Origin: Amycolatopsis sp. CA-128772
GTDB lineage: Bacteria > Actinomycetota > Actinomycetes > Mycobacteriales > Pseudonocardiaceae
Direction: 5' to 3'
Length of the DNA stretch: 64,000 nucleotides
Assembly: GCF_002904295.1 (NCBI RefSeq)
Contig: NZ_PPHG01000072.1
Span: 1-64,000 of the forward strand
The notes under the pieces are model-generated. The model was not told the DNA's origin. It saw nothing but the letters and a program-made list of their open reading frames with translations, and did no database searches. Positions 25,797 to 33,934 of this stretch are shown here, piece after piece (positions within the stretch are counted from its first letter, which is position 1; each line of letters starts with the position of its first letter). Made by a program: the position numbers and the translations under genes.

Positions 25797-26432
25797 ATGT
25801 GGGGCCGGAATGTGGTGCTAGGCGGGGGAATGCTGGCGGTGACGTGGGCGGTGTCCGCGTGTTCGGGGACACCGGCGCCCCCGTCACCGAGCGCGTCGGC
25901 TCCGACGTCGGTGACCTCTTCGGCGTCCACATCGGAGTCCGGGCAGCCGGCCACGGAATCCAACCCACCGGGTGACATCCCGGACAACCAGGCCTTCGTC
26001 GCGTTCACCCCGCCGGGCGCGGCGTTCTCGGTGAAGATCCCGGAGGGCTGGGCCTCGTCCACCGCGGGCGCGACGACGACGTTCACCGACAAGCTGAACC
26101 AGGTCCAGGTCGGCACGGCCGCCGCCGCGTCCGCCCCGACCGCCGCCTCGGTCACGGCGACCGACGTTCCGGCGTGGCGCGGCCAGGTGCCGCGATTTGC
26201 CCTCGGTCAGGTATCCACGGTGACCCGCCAGGCGGGTCCGGCCGTCCTGGTGACCTACCAGGGCGACTCGGCCCCGAACCCGGTCACCGGAAAGGTTGTG
26301 CGGGATGCCTTCGAGCACTACGTCTTCTTCCACGCCGGCACCCGGGTCGACCTGACGCTGTCCGGGCCGGTGAACGCCGACAACGTCGACCCGTGGCGCA
26401 CGGTCACCGATTCCCTGCGGTGGCAGGGATGA
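25797..26432 (+). CDS. Secreted lipoprotein
   Basis: 211 residues. Lipoprotein signal MWGRNVVLGGGMLAVTWAVSAC with lipobox V-S-A-C, a Ser/Thr/Pro-rich linker to about residue 60, then a compact domain (FVAFTPPGAAFSVKIPEGW...AFEHYVFFHAGTRVDLTLSG...) of the kind found in actinobacterial lipoproteins next to ABC transporters. GGGAGG precedes the ATG. First gene of an operon whose members all overlap by four bases, so it is probably an extracytoplasmic component or sensor of the transporter. Confidence 0.8.
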   Translation: MWGRNVVLGGGMLAVTWAVSACSGTPAPPSPSASAPTSVTSSASTSESGQPATESNPPGDIPDNQAFVAFTPPGAAFSVKIPEGWASSTAGATTTFTDKLNQVQVGTAAAASAPTAASVTATDVPAWRGQVPRFALGQVSTVTRQAGPAVLVTYQGDSAPNPVTGKVVRDAFEHYVFFHAGTRVDLTLSGPVNADNVDPWRTVTDSLRWQG

Positions 26433-27100
26433 CGGCGGAACCCGCCCCGGCGCTGGAGGCCCGCGACCTGTACCGGTTCTTCCGCACCGGCGACGACGAG
26501 ACACTTGCGCTGCGCGGCGTGTCACTGACGGTCCACCGGGGCGAGACAGTGGCCGTGGTCGGGCCGTCCGGTTCGGGGAAGTCGACCCTCCTGGCCTGCC
26601 TGGCCGGTCTGGACGAACCGGCGGGGGGCACCGTCCGGGTCGGCGGCGAGCTCGTGACCCACCGCCGTGAGGCCGATCGCGCGCGCGTCCGCGCCGCTCG
26701 CATCGGCGTCCTGCTCCAGGCCCGGAATTTCGTCCCGCACCTCGACGTGCGCACGAACATCCAGCTGGCCCGCCGCGCCGCCGGCCGTGGCCGCGTCCGG
26801 GCCGACGAACTCCTCGAGCAGGTCGGCCTCGCCGGCCGAGGCCGGGCCGTGCCTGCGCAGCTCTCGGGCGGCGAGCTCGCGCGGGCCGGCTTGGCGGTGG
26901 CGCTGGTCAACGAGCCGGACGTCATCCTGGCCGACGAACCGACCGGCGAGCTCGACGGGTCGACCGAGCAGGAGGTCCTGTCCCTGTTGCGGGAACGCAC
27001 CGGCCGGGGCGCCGGGCTGCTCGTGGTGACCCACAGCGCCGAGGTGGTGCGGATCGCCGACCGCGTGCTGACCCTGCGGGACGGGGCGGTGGCCGGATGA
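26429..27100 (+). CDS. ABC transporter ATP-binding protein (LolD/MacB type)
   Basis: 223 residues. Walker A GPSGSGKST, Q-loop LLQARNFVPHLDV, signature LSGGELAR, Walker B VILADEPTGELD, H-loop VVTHS. Belongs to the family that pairs with FtsX-type permeases in antibiotic-peptide or lipoprotein export. ATGA overlaps on both sides couple it to the lipoprotein and to a second ATPase. Confidence 0.92.
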   Translation: MTAEPAPALEARDLYRFFRTGDDETLALRGVSLTVHRGETVAVVGPSGSGKSTLLACLAGLDEPAGGTVRVGGELVTHRREADRARVRAARIGVLLQARNFVPHLDVRTNIQLARRAAGRGRVRADELLEQVGLAGRGRAVPAQLSGGELARAGLAVALVNEPDVILADEPTGELDGSTEQEVLSLLRERTGRGAGLLVVTHSAEVVRIADRVLTLRDGAVAG

Positions 27101-27768
27101 CCGAGATCATGGTGGCCTGCGACGACGTGTCGCGCACCTACGGCACCGGCCCGTCGGCCGTCGTCGCGGTGCACGGCACCACCTGCACGGTGCCGGCCGG
27201 GGCCCGGATCGCCGTGGCGGGGCCGTCCGGGTCGGGCAAGTCCACCCTGCTGCACCTGATGGCGGCCCTGGAGCGGCCGACGCGCGGGAAGGTCACGTGG
27301 CCGGGGTTGCCGGTGACCGCCGACACCCGCGCGCACCTGATCGGGGTGGTCTTCCAGAGCCTCAGCCTGGTGCCGACCCTGAACGTCGCGGAAAACACCG
27401 CCCTCCCGCTCGTCATCGCGGGCGTCGAACGGTCCGAAGTCACGCGACGGGTGGCCGAGGCCCTGGAACTGGTGGACGTGGCGGAGCTGGCCGCGAACCT
27501 CCCCGAGGAGATCTCCGGCGGCCAGGCGCAGAGGGTGGCCGTCGCGCGGGTGCTCGCCCGGCGTCCGCGCCTGGTCCTGGCCGACGAGCCCACCGGCCAA
27601 CTCGACCACGCGGCGGGTCGCCGTCTGCTCGACGCACTGCTCGCCGCGACGGATCACGTCGAGGCCGCACTGGTCGTCACCACCCACGACAATGCGGTCG
27701 CCGATCGGCTCGACACGCACTGGACGATGCGTGAAGGCAGATTGCTCACGCCCGTGGTGCGCTCATGA
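27097..27768 (+). CDS. ABC transporter ATP-binding protein, second copy
   Basis: 223 residues, the same length as its neighbour but divergent in sequence. Walker A GPSGSGKST, Q-loop VVFQSLSLVPTLNV, signature ISGGQAQRVAVARVLARRP, Walker B LVLADEPTGQLD, H-loop VVTTHD. Two different ATPases with one long permease suggest a heterodimeric motor, each facing one half of the permease. ATGA overlap with the permease gene. Confidence 0.92.
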   Translation: MTEIMVACDDVSRTYGTGPSAVVAVHGTTCTVPAGARIAVAGPSGSGKSTLLHLMAALERPTRGKVTWPGLPVTADTRAHLIGVVFQSLSLVPTLNVAENTALPLVIAGVERSEVTRRVAEALELVDVAELAANLPEEISGGQAQRVAVARVLARRPRLVLADEPTGQLDHAAGRRLLDALLAATDHVEAALVVTTHDNAVADRLDTHWTMREGRLLTPVVRS

Positions 27769-30404
27769 CGCTGCGCTGGCTGGCCGGGCTGCTGCGGCAC
27801 CGGACCGGCCGGGTGCTCGCCACCGCGGCGGGCATCGCGCTCGGGGTGGCGCTGATCGCGGCATTGGGGGCGTTCCTCACCGCGTCACAGGCGACGATGA
27901 CCGCGCGGGCACTGCGCTCGGTCGCCGTCGACTGGCAGGTGGAGGTGCAGCCCGGCGGAGACCCCCAGGCTGTGGCGAAGGAACTGCGCACCACCCCCGG
28001 AGCCGGTGCGGTGGAACGCGTCCACATCGCACGGACGCCCGGTTTCCGGGCTTCCGGCGACGGCACCACGCAGACCACGGGGCCCGGCGTCGTCCTCGGT
28101 GTCCCGGCGGATTACGCAGCGGCCTTCCCAGGTGAGATCCGGCACCTGGCCGGCGCTTCCGCCGGCGTGCTCGTCGCGCAGCAGACCGCGTCGAACCTGC
28201 ACGTGCGCCCCGGTGACCAGGTCGGCATCGGACGCGGCGGGGCAGGCCCCTTGACGGTCACCGTCGCCGGGGTCGTCGACCTGCCCCAGGCCGATTCCCT
28301 GTTGCAGAAGGTCGGAGCAGCCGCCCAGGCACAGCCCGCGGCGCCTCCGGACAACGTGCTGCTGGTGCCGGAAGCCATGTTCGCCGAGCTGAGTGGCCAG
28401 CCCGGGACGACCCAGTTCCACGTCCGGCTCACCACCTCGTGGCCCGGCGATCCGGCGGCGGCGTACCAGTCGGCGATTGCCGCCGCGCACAACTTCGAGG
28501 CCCGGGCCGCCGGCGCGGCGCTGGTCGGTGACAACGTCGCCGCGGCACTGGACGCCGCCCGCGGTGATGCCGCCTACGCCCAGATGCTCTTCCTGTTCCT
28601 CGGATTGCCCGGGGTCGTGCTGTCCGCACTGCTGACCGCGGCGCTGGTCAGCTCCGGCGCCGAACGCCGGCGTGCCGAACAGGCGCTGCTCCGCACTCGC
28701 GGCTACGCACCGGCAGCAGTGGTACGGCTCGCGGTCGGCGAAGCCGTTCTCGTCGGTGTCCTTGGCGGCGCCGCCGGACTCGGCATCGCCGCCGCGGCCG
28801 GCCGCCTCGCGTTAGGACCCTCTCCGGCCGGTGCCGATATCGGGGCGACCATGCTGTGGTTCGTCGTCGCGTTCGCCGCGGGCTTGTTGATCACCACCCT
28901 CACCGTCCTCGTCCCCGCGGTCGTGGACCTGCGCGGCCGCAGCGTCGCCCAGGCCCGGCAGACCGTCGGAAAACACGGAACCCCGTGGTGGCTCAAAACC
29001 GGGGGCGACTTCCTGCTCATCGGTGGATCGCTGGTGGTCTTCTGGGCATCGAGTGGCAACGACTACGCGTTGGTGCTGGCCCCGGAGGGCGTGCCGTCGA
29101 TTTCCGTGTCGTACTGGGCATTCTTCGGACCCGCGCTGCTGTGGCTCGGCACCGCCGTACTGCTGTGGCGCCTGGTGCTCCTGGCCCTTTCGCACGGGCG
29201 TGGCCCGCTCGAACGGCTGCTGCGGCCCCTCGCCGGCCAGCTCGCCGCCCCGGGCGCGGCGAGCCTGTCCCGTCAACGCCGGATCCTTGCCCGGGCCATC
29301 GTCCTGCTCGCGCTGGCCTTGTCCTTCGCCGCGTCGACCGCGGTGTTCAACAGCACCTACCAGCAGCAGGCCGAGGCGGACGCCCAGCTGACCAACGGCG
29401 CCGACGTCACCGTCACCGAGTCACCGGGCACACAGGTCGGACCGGCCGCCGCCGGTCAGCTGCGGGCCGTACCCGGGGTCCGCGCCGTCGAGCCGATCCA
29501 GCACCGGTTCGCCTACGTCGGCGCCGATCTGCAGGACCTCTACGGCGTGCGACCGGACACCATCACCCACGCCACCGCCCTGCAGGACGCCTACTTCCAA
29601 GGCGGCACCGCGGCCGAGCTGATGGCCGTACTCGCCCGGCAGCCCGACGCGATCCTGGTCAGCGCCGAAACGGTGAAGGACTTCCAGCTCGTCCCGGGCG
29701 ATCTGGTCAACCTCCGGGTGCAGGACAGCCGCACGAAGCAGCTGCAGACCGTGCCGTTCCACTACGCGGGGATCGTCAAGGAGTTCCCGACCGCCCCCAA
29801 AGACAGCTTCTTCGTCGCCAACGCCGCCTACCTCGCCCGCATGACCGGTTCCGACGCCGTCGGCGCCTTCCTCGTCGACACCGGCGGGACCGGTCAGGCC
29901 GAGGTCGCCGCGGCACTGCGGACCCGGCTGGGGGCAGGCACGGCCGTCACCGACCTCACGCAGACCCGCGCGCAGGTCGGTTCCAGCCTCACCTCGGTCA
30001 ACCTGCACGGCCTGACCCGGCTCGAGCTGACCTTCGCCGTCCTGCTGGCCGCCGGTGCCGGCGGCATCGTCCTGGCCGTCGGGCTGGCCGAACGGCGACG
30101 CACCCTGGCCATCATGGCCGTGCTCGGCGCGAACCGGCGGCAGCTGCGCGGACTCGTGCTCGGTGAGGGGCTGCTCCTTGGCGCCTGCGGCCTGCTCGGC
30201 GGCGCTGTCATCGCCTGGGGACTGGCCCGGATGCTCGTGTCCGTGCTGACCGGTGTCTTCGATCCGCCGCCGTCTGCCATCGCCGTCCCTTGGAGCTACC
30301 TGGCGGCCACGGCCGCGGCCGTGATCGCCGCCCTCGCGACCGCCGCGCTGCTCAGCGCCCGGGCGTCGACCCGTCCGGCGGTGGAGGAGCTGCGGGATCT
30401 GTGA
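27765..30404 (+). CDS. FtsX-like ABC transporter permease
   Basis: 879 residues, with two FtsX-like domains. An N-terminal helix (about 16-36), large extracytoplasmic domain (about 40-255), three helices (about 270-390), a middle pair of helices near 420-480, a second N-type helix near 505-525, a second extracytoplasmic domain (about 530-740), and the final three helices near 755-870. This is the MacB/YknZ-like duplicated 10-helix layout common in actinobacteria. Such permeases do not move substrate through the membrane but couple ATP hydrolysis to extracytoplasmic events, for example antibiotic extrusion or lipoprotein handling. Confidence 0.88.
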   Translation: MTLRWLAGLLRHRTGRVLATAAGIALGVALIAALGAFLTASQATMTARALRSVAVDWQVEVQPGGDPQAVAKELRTTPGAGAVERVHIARTPGFRASGDGTTQTTGPGVVLGVPADYAAAFPGEIRHLAGASAGVLVAQQTASNLHVRPGDQVGIGRGGAGPLTVTVAGVVDLPQADSLLQKVGAAAQAQPAAPPDNVLLVPEAMFAELSGQPGTTQFHVRLTTSWPGDPAAAYQSAIAAAHNFEARAAGAALVGDNVAAALDAARGDAAYAQMLFLFLGLPGVVLSALLTAALVSSGAERRRAEQALLRTRGYAPAAVVRLAVGEAVLVGVLGGAAGLGIAAAAGRLALGPSPAGADIGATMLWFVVAFAAGLLITTLTVLVPAVVDLRGRSVAQARQTVGKHGTPWWLKTGGDFLLIGGSLVVFWASSGNDYALVLAPEGVPSISVSYWAFFGPALLWLGTAVLLWRLVLLALSHGRGPLERLLRPLAGQLAAPGAASLSRQRRILARAIVLLALALSFAASTAVFNSTYQQQAEADAQLTNGADVTVTESPGTQVGPAAAGQLRAVPGVRAVEPIQHRFAYVGADLQDLYGVRPDTITHATALQDAYFQGGTAAELMAVLARQPDAILVSAETVKDFQLVPGDLVNLRVQDSRTKQLQTVPFHYAGIVKEFPTAPKDSFFVANAAYLARMTGSDAVGAFLVDTGGTGQAEVAAALRTRLGAGTAVTDLTQTRAQVGSSLTSVNLHGLTRLELTFAVLLAAGAGGIVLAVGLAERRRTLAIMAVLGANRRQLRGLVLGEGLLLGACGLLGGAVIAWGLARMLVSVLTGVFDPPPSAIAVPWSYLAATAAAVIAALATAALLSARASTRPAVEELRDL

Positions 30405-30456
30405 GCAGGCACAGCGCGCCGGGCCGGCCGGGGCCGCACTGGCTACGATCCGGCAC

Positions 30457-31170
30457 ATGAGCATCCAGCGCGCCGACGACGCCGTCGAGGTCCTGCTGAT
30501 CGAGGACGACCCGGCGATCGGTGGCCACCTCCGCACCGGACTGCTCGCCAACGGCTACGAGGTGCACTGGTGCCGCACCGGGGAAGGCGGGCTGGCGCAG
30601 GCGCGGCAGAGCGCACCCGACGTCGTCCTGCTCGATCTCGGCCTCCCGGACACCGATGGCGTCGAGGTCGCCCGTACCCTGCGCGGCGCGGACCCGGACG
30701 TCCTGATCATCATCCTCACCGCTCGGGCCGACGAGATCGACATCATCGTCGGCCTCGACGCCGGCGCCGACGACTACCTGGTCAAACCCGCCACCGTCAC
30801 CGTGCTGCTGGCCCGCCTGCGGGCCCACCTGCGCCGCCGCCCCGCCGCGCCCGCCGGCACCGGTCCGGTCCACCTCGGCGACCTCGTGCTCGACGTCGAC
30901 GCGCGGCGATGCCTGCTGGGCGGACACGAGATCTCCCTGCGGCCCAAGGAGTTCGACCTGCTCGCCGCATTGGCCCGCCGACCGGGTGTCGCGGTCAGCC
31001 GCGAAGACCTCATGGCGGAAGTCTGGGACGAGCACTGGTTCGGGCCGACCAAGACCCTCGATGTCACCATGGCCGCTCTGCGTAGGCGGCTCGGCGATGG
31101 GACGGGCGTGACGGTGCCGGTGATCACGACGCTGCGCGGGCACGGCTACCGGCTCGAAGCGCCTCTTTGA
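30457..31170 (+). CDS. OmpR-family response regulator
   Basis: 237 residues. Receiver with EDD (16-18), phospho-Asp60 in VVLLDLGLPD, T88 in ILTAR, Lys110 in DYLVKP, then an OmpR winged helix (LRPKEFDLLAALARRPG...TLDVTMAALRRRL...ITTLRGHGYRLEAPL). Follows the permease by 52 bases, so it is most likely the last gene of the ABC operon and the partner of the divergent kinase at 24334. It converges on the M56 peptidase gene with 7 bases between stops. Confidence 0.92.
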   Translation: MSIQRADDAVEVLLIEDDPAIGGHLRTGLLANGYEVHWCRTGEGGLAQARQSAPDVVLLDLGLPDTDGVEVARTLRGADPDVLIIILTARADEIDIIVGLDAGADDYLVKPATVTVLLARLRAHLRRRPAAPAGTGPVHLGDLVLDVDARRCLLGGHEISLRPKEFDLLAALARRPGVAVSREDLMAEVWDEHWFGPTKTLDVTMAALRRRLGDGTGVTVPVITTLRGHGYRLEAPL

Positions 31171-31177
31171 ATCCGGT

Positions 31178-32137
31178 TCAGCGGTCGAACTCGTCGTGGT
31201 CGTCGGGGAGGATTCCCCGGGCGTCCGTGGCGGAGTCCTGCGCGGATTCGAGGTTCTGGTGCAGGTCGGTGGCCGAGTCCAGCACCGTCTGGGCGGACCA
31301 GCCAGTGACGCCCAGGACAAGGGCGGCGCTGAGCAGCGCGGCCGGCAGACGGCGGGCGGGCGCGGTCAGCAGGGCGCTGACCCGCCGGGGCACGGGTCCG
31401 CCGGTCGCCGCGAGCGCGAAGCCGGGTTGGGCCCGTCCGGCGAGCGCGGCTTTGGCGACGGCCTTGGCCACCACGGTCCGGTCGCCGAGGTCCTGCGCGG
31501 CGGCTTCGTCGGCCCAGCGTTCGAGGGCGAACCTCGCTGCCGAGCAAAGCGGGCGCAGGAGCGGATTGAGCGCAGCGGCGAGAGTGATCGCGATGAGGAA
31601 GCGGTGATGGCGCAGGCGGAGATGGGCGCGTTCGTGCGCCAGCAGGGCGTCCCGTTCCGCCGGGCCGAGGGCGTCGAGCATGCCGCTGGAGATCGCGATC
31701 CGGCCGCCGCGGCCCGGCGCGGAGAACGCGAGGGGTTCCTTGCCGCGCAGGATGATGATTCCCGCGGCCGGCTTGTGTTCGTCGAGTTCCCGGGTCAGTG
31801 CGCGGCTCCAGCGCGCGTACCGCACGGCCGTGTGTGTGAACGCCAGGCCCAGGGCGCTCAGCAGGAGCCCGCAGCCGATCGCCAGGGGAACGTTGACCGG
31901 TTCCACGGTGTTCAGGGCCTGCGGTGACCAATGGCCGGCCTGAGCGATGGCCGGTACGAGCGTCAGACCGGCGAAAGCCTGCAATGTCAGGGCCGCGGTA
32001 CTGGCGGCGGCGAGCACCAGGCATCCGGTGGTCAGCAGCCAGCTTGCGGCACGCGGCGGTAGCCGGGGGGCGACGATGCGCGCCAGCGGCCAGGCCGCGA
32101 ACGGCAGTAGCAGGGGTACCCAGAAGTCGGGATCCAT
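31178..32137 (-). CDS. M56-family membrane metallopeptidase (BlaR1-like, no sensor domain)
   Basis: 319 residues. Helices near 5-25, 33-55 and 84-102, then the zinc site H168-E-R-A-H172 (ALLAHERAHLRLRHH) and a downstream Glu region (FALERWADEAAAQDL), with a further helix near 270-287. M56 proteins cleave BlaI-type repressors on signal. Unlike BlaR1 it has no penicillin-binding sensor domain, as in the mycobacterial BlaR homologue, so the signal is unknown. It begins 4 bases after the blaI stop, forming a two-gene operon. Confidence 0.9.
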   Translation of the reverse strand: MDPDFWVPLLLPFAAWPLARIVAPRLPPRAASWLLTTGCLVLAAASTAALTLQAFAGLTLVPAIAQAGHWSPQALNTVEPVNVPLAIGCGLLLSALGLAFTHTAVRYARWSRALTRELDEHKPAAGIIILRGKEPLAFSAPGRGGRIAISSGMLDALGPAERDALLAHERAHLRLRHHRFLIAITLAAALNPLLRPLCSAARFALERWADEAAAQDLGDRTVVAKAVAKAALAGRAQPGFALAATGGPVPRRVSALLTAPARRLPAALLSAALVLGVTGWSAQTVLDSATDLHQNLESAQDSATDARGILPDDHDEFDR

Positions 32138-32141
32138 GCGG

Positions 32142-32519
32142 TCAGCCTTCGTTCTGCCGCAACAGCTCGCGGAGCACATGTTCGTCCGACTCGGACAGGT
32201 TCGAGACGAAACGGGCGAGCACGCTGTCGCGATCGGGTTCGTTGTCGAGCACTTTGGTCATCCGCCGCGCGGCCAGCCCCGGTTCGTCGTCGACAGCGCG
32301 ATATCGGAAGGACCGGCCCAGCTTCTTCCGGTCGGCGACGCCCTTCTCGTGGAGCCGGGAGAGGATGGTCACGACGGTCGTGTAGGCCAGGCTGGCGCCG
32401 AGCCGCTCCCGGACTTCGGCCGGCGCCAGCGGGCCGTCGGCTTTCCACAGCACGGCCAGCACCTGCGCCTCGAGCTCGCCGGGCGCACGCCGGGCACCGT
32501 CGTCTCGCCGCATCCGCAT
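32142..32519 (-). CDS. blaI: BlaI/MecI/CopY-family transcriptional repressor
   Basis: 125 residues. Winged helix with the family pattern GELEAQVLAVLWKADGPLAPAEVRERL...LAYTTVVTILSRLHEKGVADRKKLGRSFRYRAV, and a C-terminal dimerisation helix that contains the usual protease-sensitive region. It represses by binding TAC/GTA dyads. The operator GTAGAAGTTCTAC lies in the divergent promoter with PAP2 (32598-32610), giving autoregulation. The same sites occur before dedA and between the GT28 and DUF1707 genes, implying that this repressor has a local envelope regulon. Cleavage by the adjacent M56 peptidase would release it. Confidence 0.93.
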   Translation of the reverse strand: MRMRRDDGARRAPGELEAQVLAVLWKADGPLAPAEVRERLGASLAYTTVVTILSRLHEKGVADRKKLGRSFRYRAVDDEPGLAARRMTKVLDNEPDRDSVLARFVSNLSESDEHVLRELLRQNEG

Positions 32520-32587
32520 ACCACCAATCTACCTGCCTGTCGAAACCCCGTTCGCCACCTCCCGACGGCGGAGCACTCGTTGAGCAT

Positions 32588-32610
32588 CTACACTGAAGTA
32601 GAAGTTCTAC
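32588..32610. promoter_or_regulatory. BlaI-type operator between blaI and PAP2
   Basis: CTAC (32588-32591), spacer ACTGAA, then the perfect palindrome GTAGAAGTTCTAC (32598-32610), the same arrangement as at 20418-20457. It is 69 bases from the blaI start and 31 from the PAP2 start, positioned to control both. Confidence 0.75.
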
Positions 32611-32641
32611 GACGTTGTCAATTAAACGGAAGGGTGGGACG

Positions 32642-33259
32642 GTGGACGGCGGAGCCATCGATGGCGGCTGGTACCTGGATGTGCTCGCGTTCGCTCGCGC
32701 GACGCCGTGGCTGCACGGGTTCTTCCAGGTCTTCACCAACGTCGGCCTGGTGCTGCTCGTGCTCGTCGCCGCGTTCGCGTGGTGGCGCGCACGCCGCCAG
32801 GACGCCGGCCGGATGGCGGCCGTGCTCTGGGTGCCGATCGCCGTCGGCCTCGCCTACGGCCTGAGCAACCTCGTCAAGATCCTCGTGGAGGAACCGCGCC
32901 CCTGCATCCGCTACCCGGCCGTGCCGACCGTGGCCACCTGCGACTTCGCGACGGACTACTCGTTCCCCAGCAACCACGTGACGATCGCCGTGTCCGCGGC
33001 CGTCGCGCTGCTCCTCGTCGGCCGCCGGGTTGGGCTCGCCTCGCTCGCGGTGGCGGTGCTGATCGGATTTTCCCGCGTGTACCTCGGCGCGCACTACGTT
33101 CACGACGTTCTCGCCGGTGCCGTGCTCGGCGCCGGGGTGGCGTTGATCGGCCTGCTGCTGCGCGCGCCGCTGACCGCCCTCGTCATCCGGATGCGATCCG
33201 GCAGATTGCGGCAGCTGGTCGGGACGACCCTGCTCGAGAGCGAACGGACATCGCGGTAA
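32642..33259 (+). CDS. PAP2-family phosphatase (undecaprenyl-diphosphatase-like)
   Basis: 205 residues, about five to six membrane helices. The tripartite PAP2 site is complete: K-x6-R-P (KILVEEPRP), P-S-N-H (SFPSNHVTI; usual PSGH) and S-R-x5-H-x3-D (SRVYLGAHYVHD). Acts on undecaprenyl diphosphate or phosphatidate on the outer face of the membrane, so it duplicates or backs up UppP at 12.6 kb. GTG at 32642 with AAGGGTGGG upstream is preferred over the in-frame TTG at 32615. The operator lies immediately upstream, so derepression of blaI would raise lipid-carrier recycling. Confidence 0.9.
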   Translation: MDGGAIDGGWYLDVLAFARATPWLHGFFQVFTNVGLVLLVLVAAFAWWRARRQDAGRMAAVLWVPIAVGLAYGLSNLVKILVEEPRPCIRYPAVPTVATCDFATDYSFPSNHVTIAVSAAVALLLVGRRVGLASLAVAVLIGFSRVYLGAHYVHDVLAGAVLGAGVALIGLLLRAPLTALVIRMRSGRLRQLVGTTLLESERTSR

Positions 33260-33295
33260 CCGCCGAGCATCGGGTTGCATCCCTGCTGCATTGGT

Positions 33296-33307
33296 GTAGA
33301 AGTAGTA
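33296..33307 (+). promoter_or_regulatory. Isolated tandem BlaI-type half-sites
   Basis: GTAGAAGTAGTA carries two GTAG half-sites in the same orientation rather than a palindrome. It lies between the PAP2 stop and the small ORF at 33372. Weaker evidence than the other three sites. Confidence 0.35.
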
Positions 33308-33371
33308 CGGCCGGGGGCTTCTGAATGCCGCCGGCCTTGGCTTCGGTGGACTCCTCAGGTCAAGAGATCGA

Positions 33372-33536
33372 ATGTCCAGTGTGGATCATAATGAATCGAA
33401 CTCGCCAATTGGAAACGGATCTTCGTCGCACTCGACCGTCGGATTCGCACAAACGCTTCCGACGGCGCACGTGTTGACGAATCGGGCTAGTGACACCGGC
33501 TCCATCGCGGACCGGCAGGAAGCCTTGAACGTCTGA
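33372..33536 (+). CDS. Small Ser/Asn-rich peptide gene, unknown function
   Basis: 54 residues (MSSVDHNESNSPIGNGSSSH...). Hydrophilic first half, then a mildly hydrophobic middle (TVGFAQTLPTAHVL). Codon use is less GC-biased at third positions than in neighbours. It is followed 24 bases later by a perfect terminator hairpin, and half-sites of the BlaI type lie upstream, which together support a real transcription unit. It lacks Cys and any recognised leader motif, so I do not call it a RiPP precursor. Might also be a translated leader or remnant. Confidence 0.4.
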   Translation: MSSVDHNESNSPIGNGSSSHSTVGFAQTLPTAHVLTNRASDTGSIADRQEALNV

Positions 33537-33559
33537 TGGTCAGCAAGTAGCACACGAGA

Positions 33560-33588
33560 GCGGGGCACCGGAGGTTCCGGTGCCCCGC
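33560..33588. terminator. Intrinsic-type terminator
   Basis: 12-bp perfect stem GCGGGGCACCGG / CCGGTGCCCCGC with five-base loop AGGTT followed by ATTTCGT. Directly downstream of the 54-residue ORF. Confidence 0.7.
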
Positions 33589-33750
33589 ATTTCGTGATGC
33601 CTGCGGCGGGGAAGGAAGTCACCGAGCGCGAGTCCGTCGCCGAGCAGGCCGCCGCCGCAGTCGTGGCCCAGCTGTGGTGGCAGGCGATCCGCAGACCCGC
33701 AGGAGACTGAGGTAGAACCCAAGTTGTGGTGAAGACAGTGTCCCTGCCTT

Positions 33751-33864
33751 TTAGGGCCTGCGCGACCGGGGCTGGTGCGGTGGAGGAGGACTCCGGGTCG
33801 GGACGGCGAGCAAGAAGGCCGGTGCCGCGGCGGACACCAGCAGAGGAAGACGAAGTGCACTCAC
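33751..33864 (-). pseudogene. Truncated secreted-peptide gene (signal peptide only)
   Basis: GTG at 33864 with an excellent ribosome-binding site (GAGGAAAGGAAG) starts a 37-residue product: a signal-peptide-like stretch (VSALRLPLLVSAAAPAFLLA) followed by a short Pro/Arg-rich tail and TAA. It may be the N-terminal remnant of a longer secreted protein whose remainder is scrambled toward 33590, or a genuine tiny secreted peptide. No family recognised. Confidence 0.35.
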
Positions 33865-33934
33865 GGTATCTTCCTTTCCTCAACACACGTGGGGGTGGTC
33901 GGCTGATGCGCGCTACCAGCATCGGCGCAGATGA

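Noticed and set aside
33594..33710. A 38-codon plus-strand frame after the terminator (MPAAGKEVTERESVAEQAAA...)
   Set aside because: It starts inside the terminator tail, has no ribosome-binding site and no homology; coding status cannot be supported.
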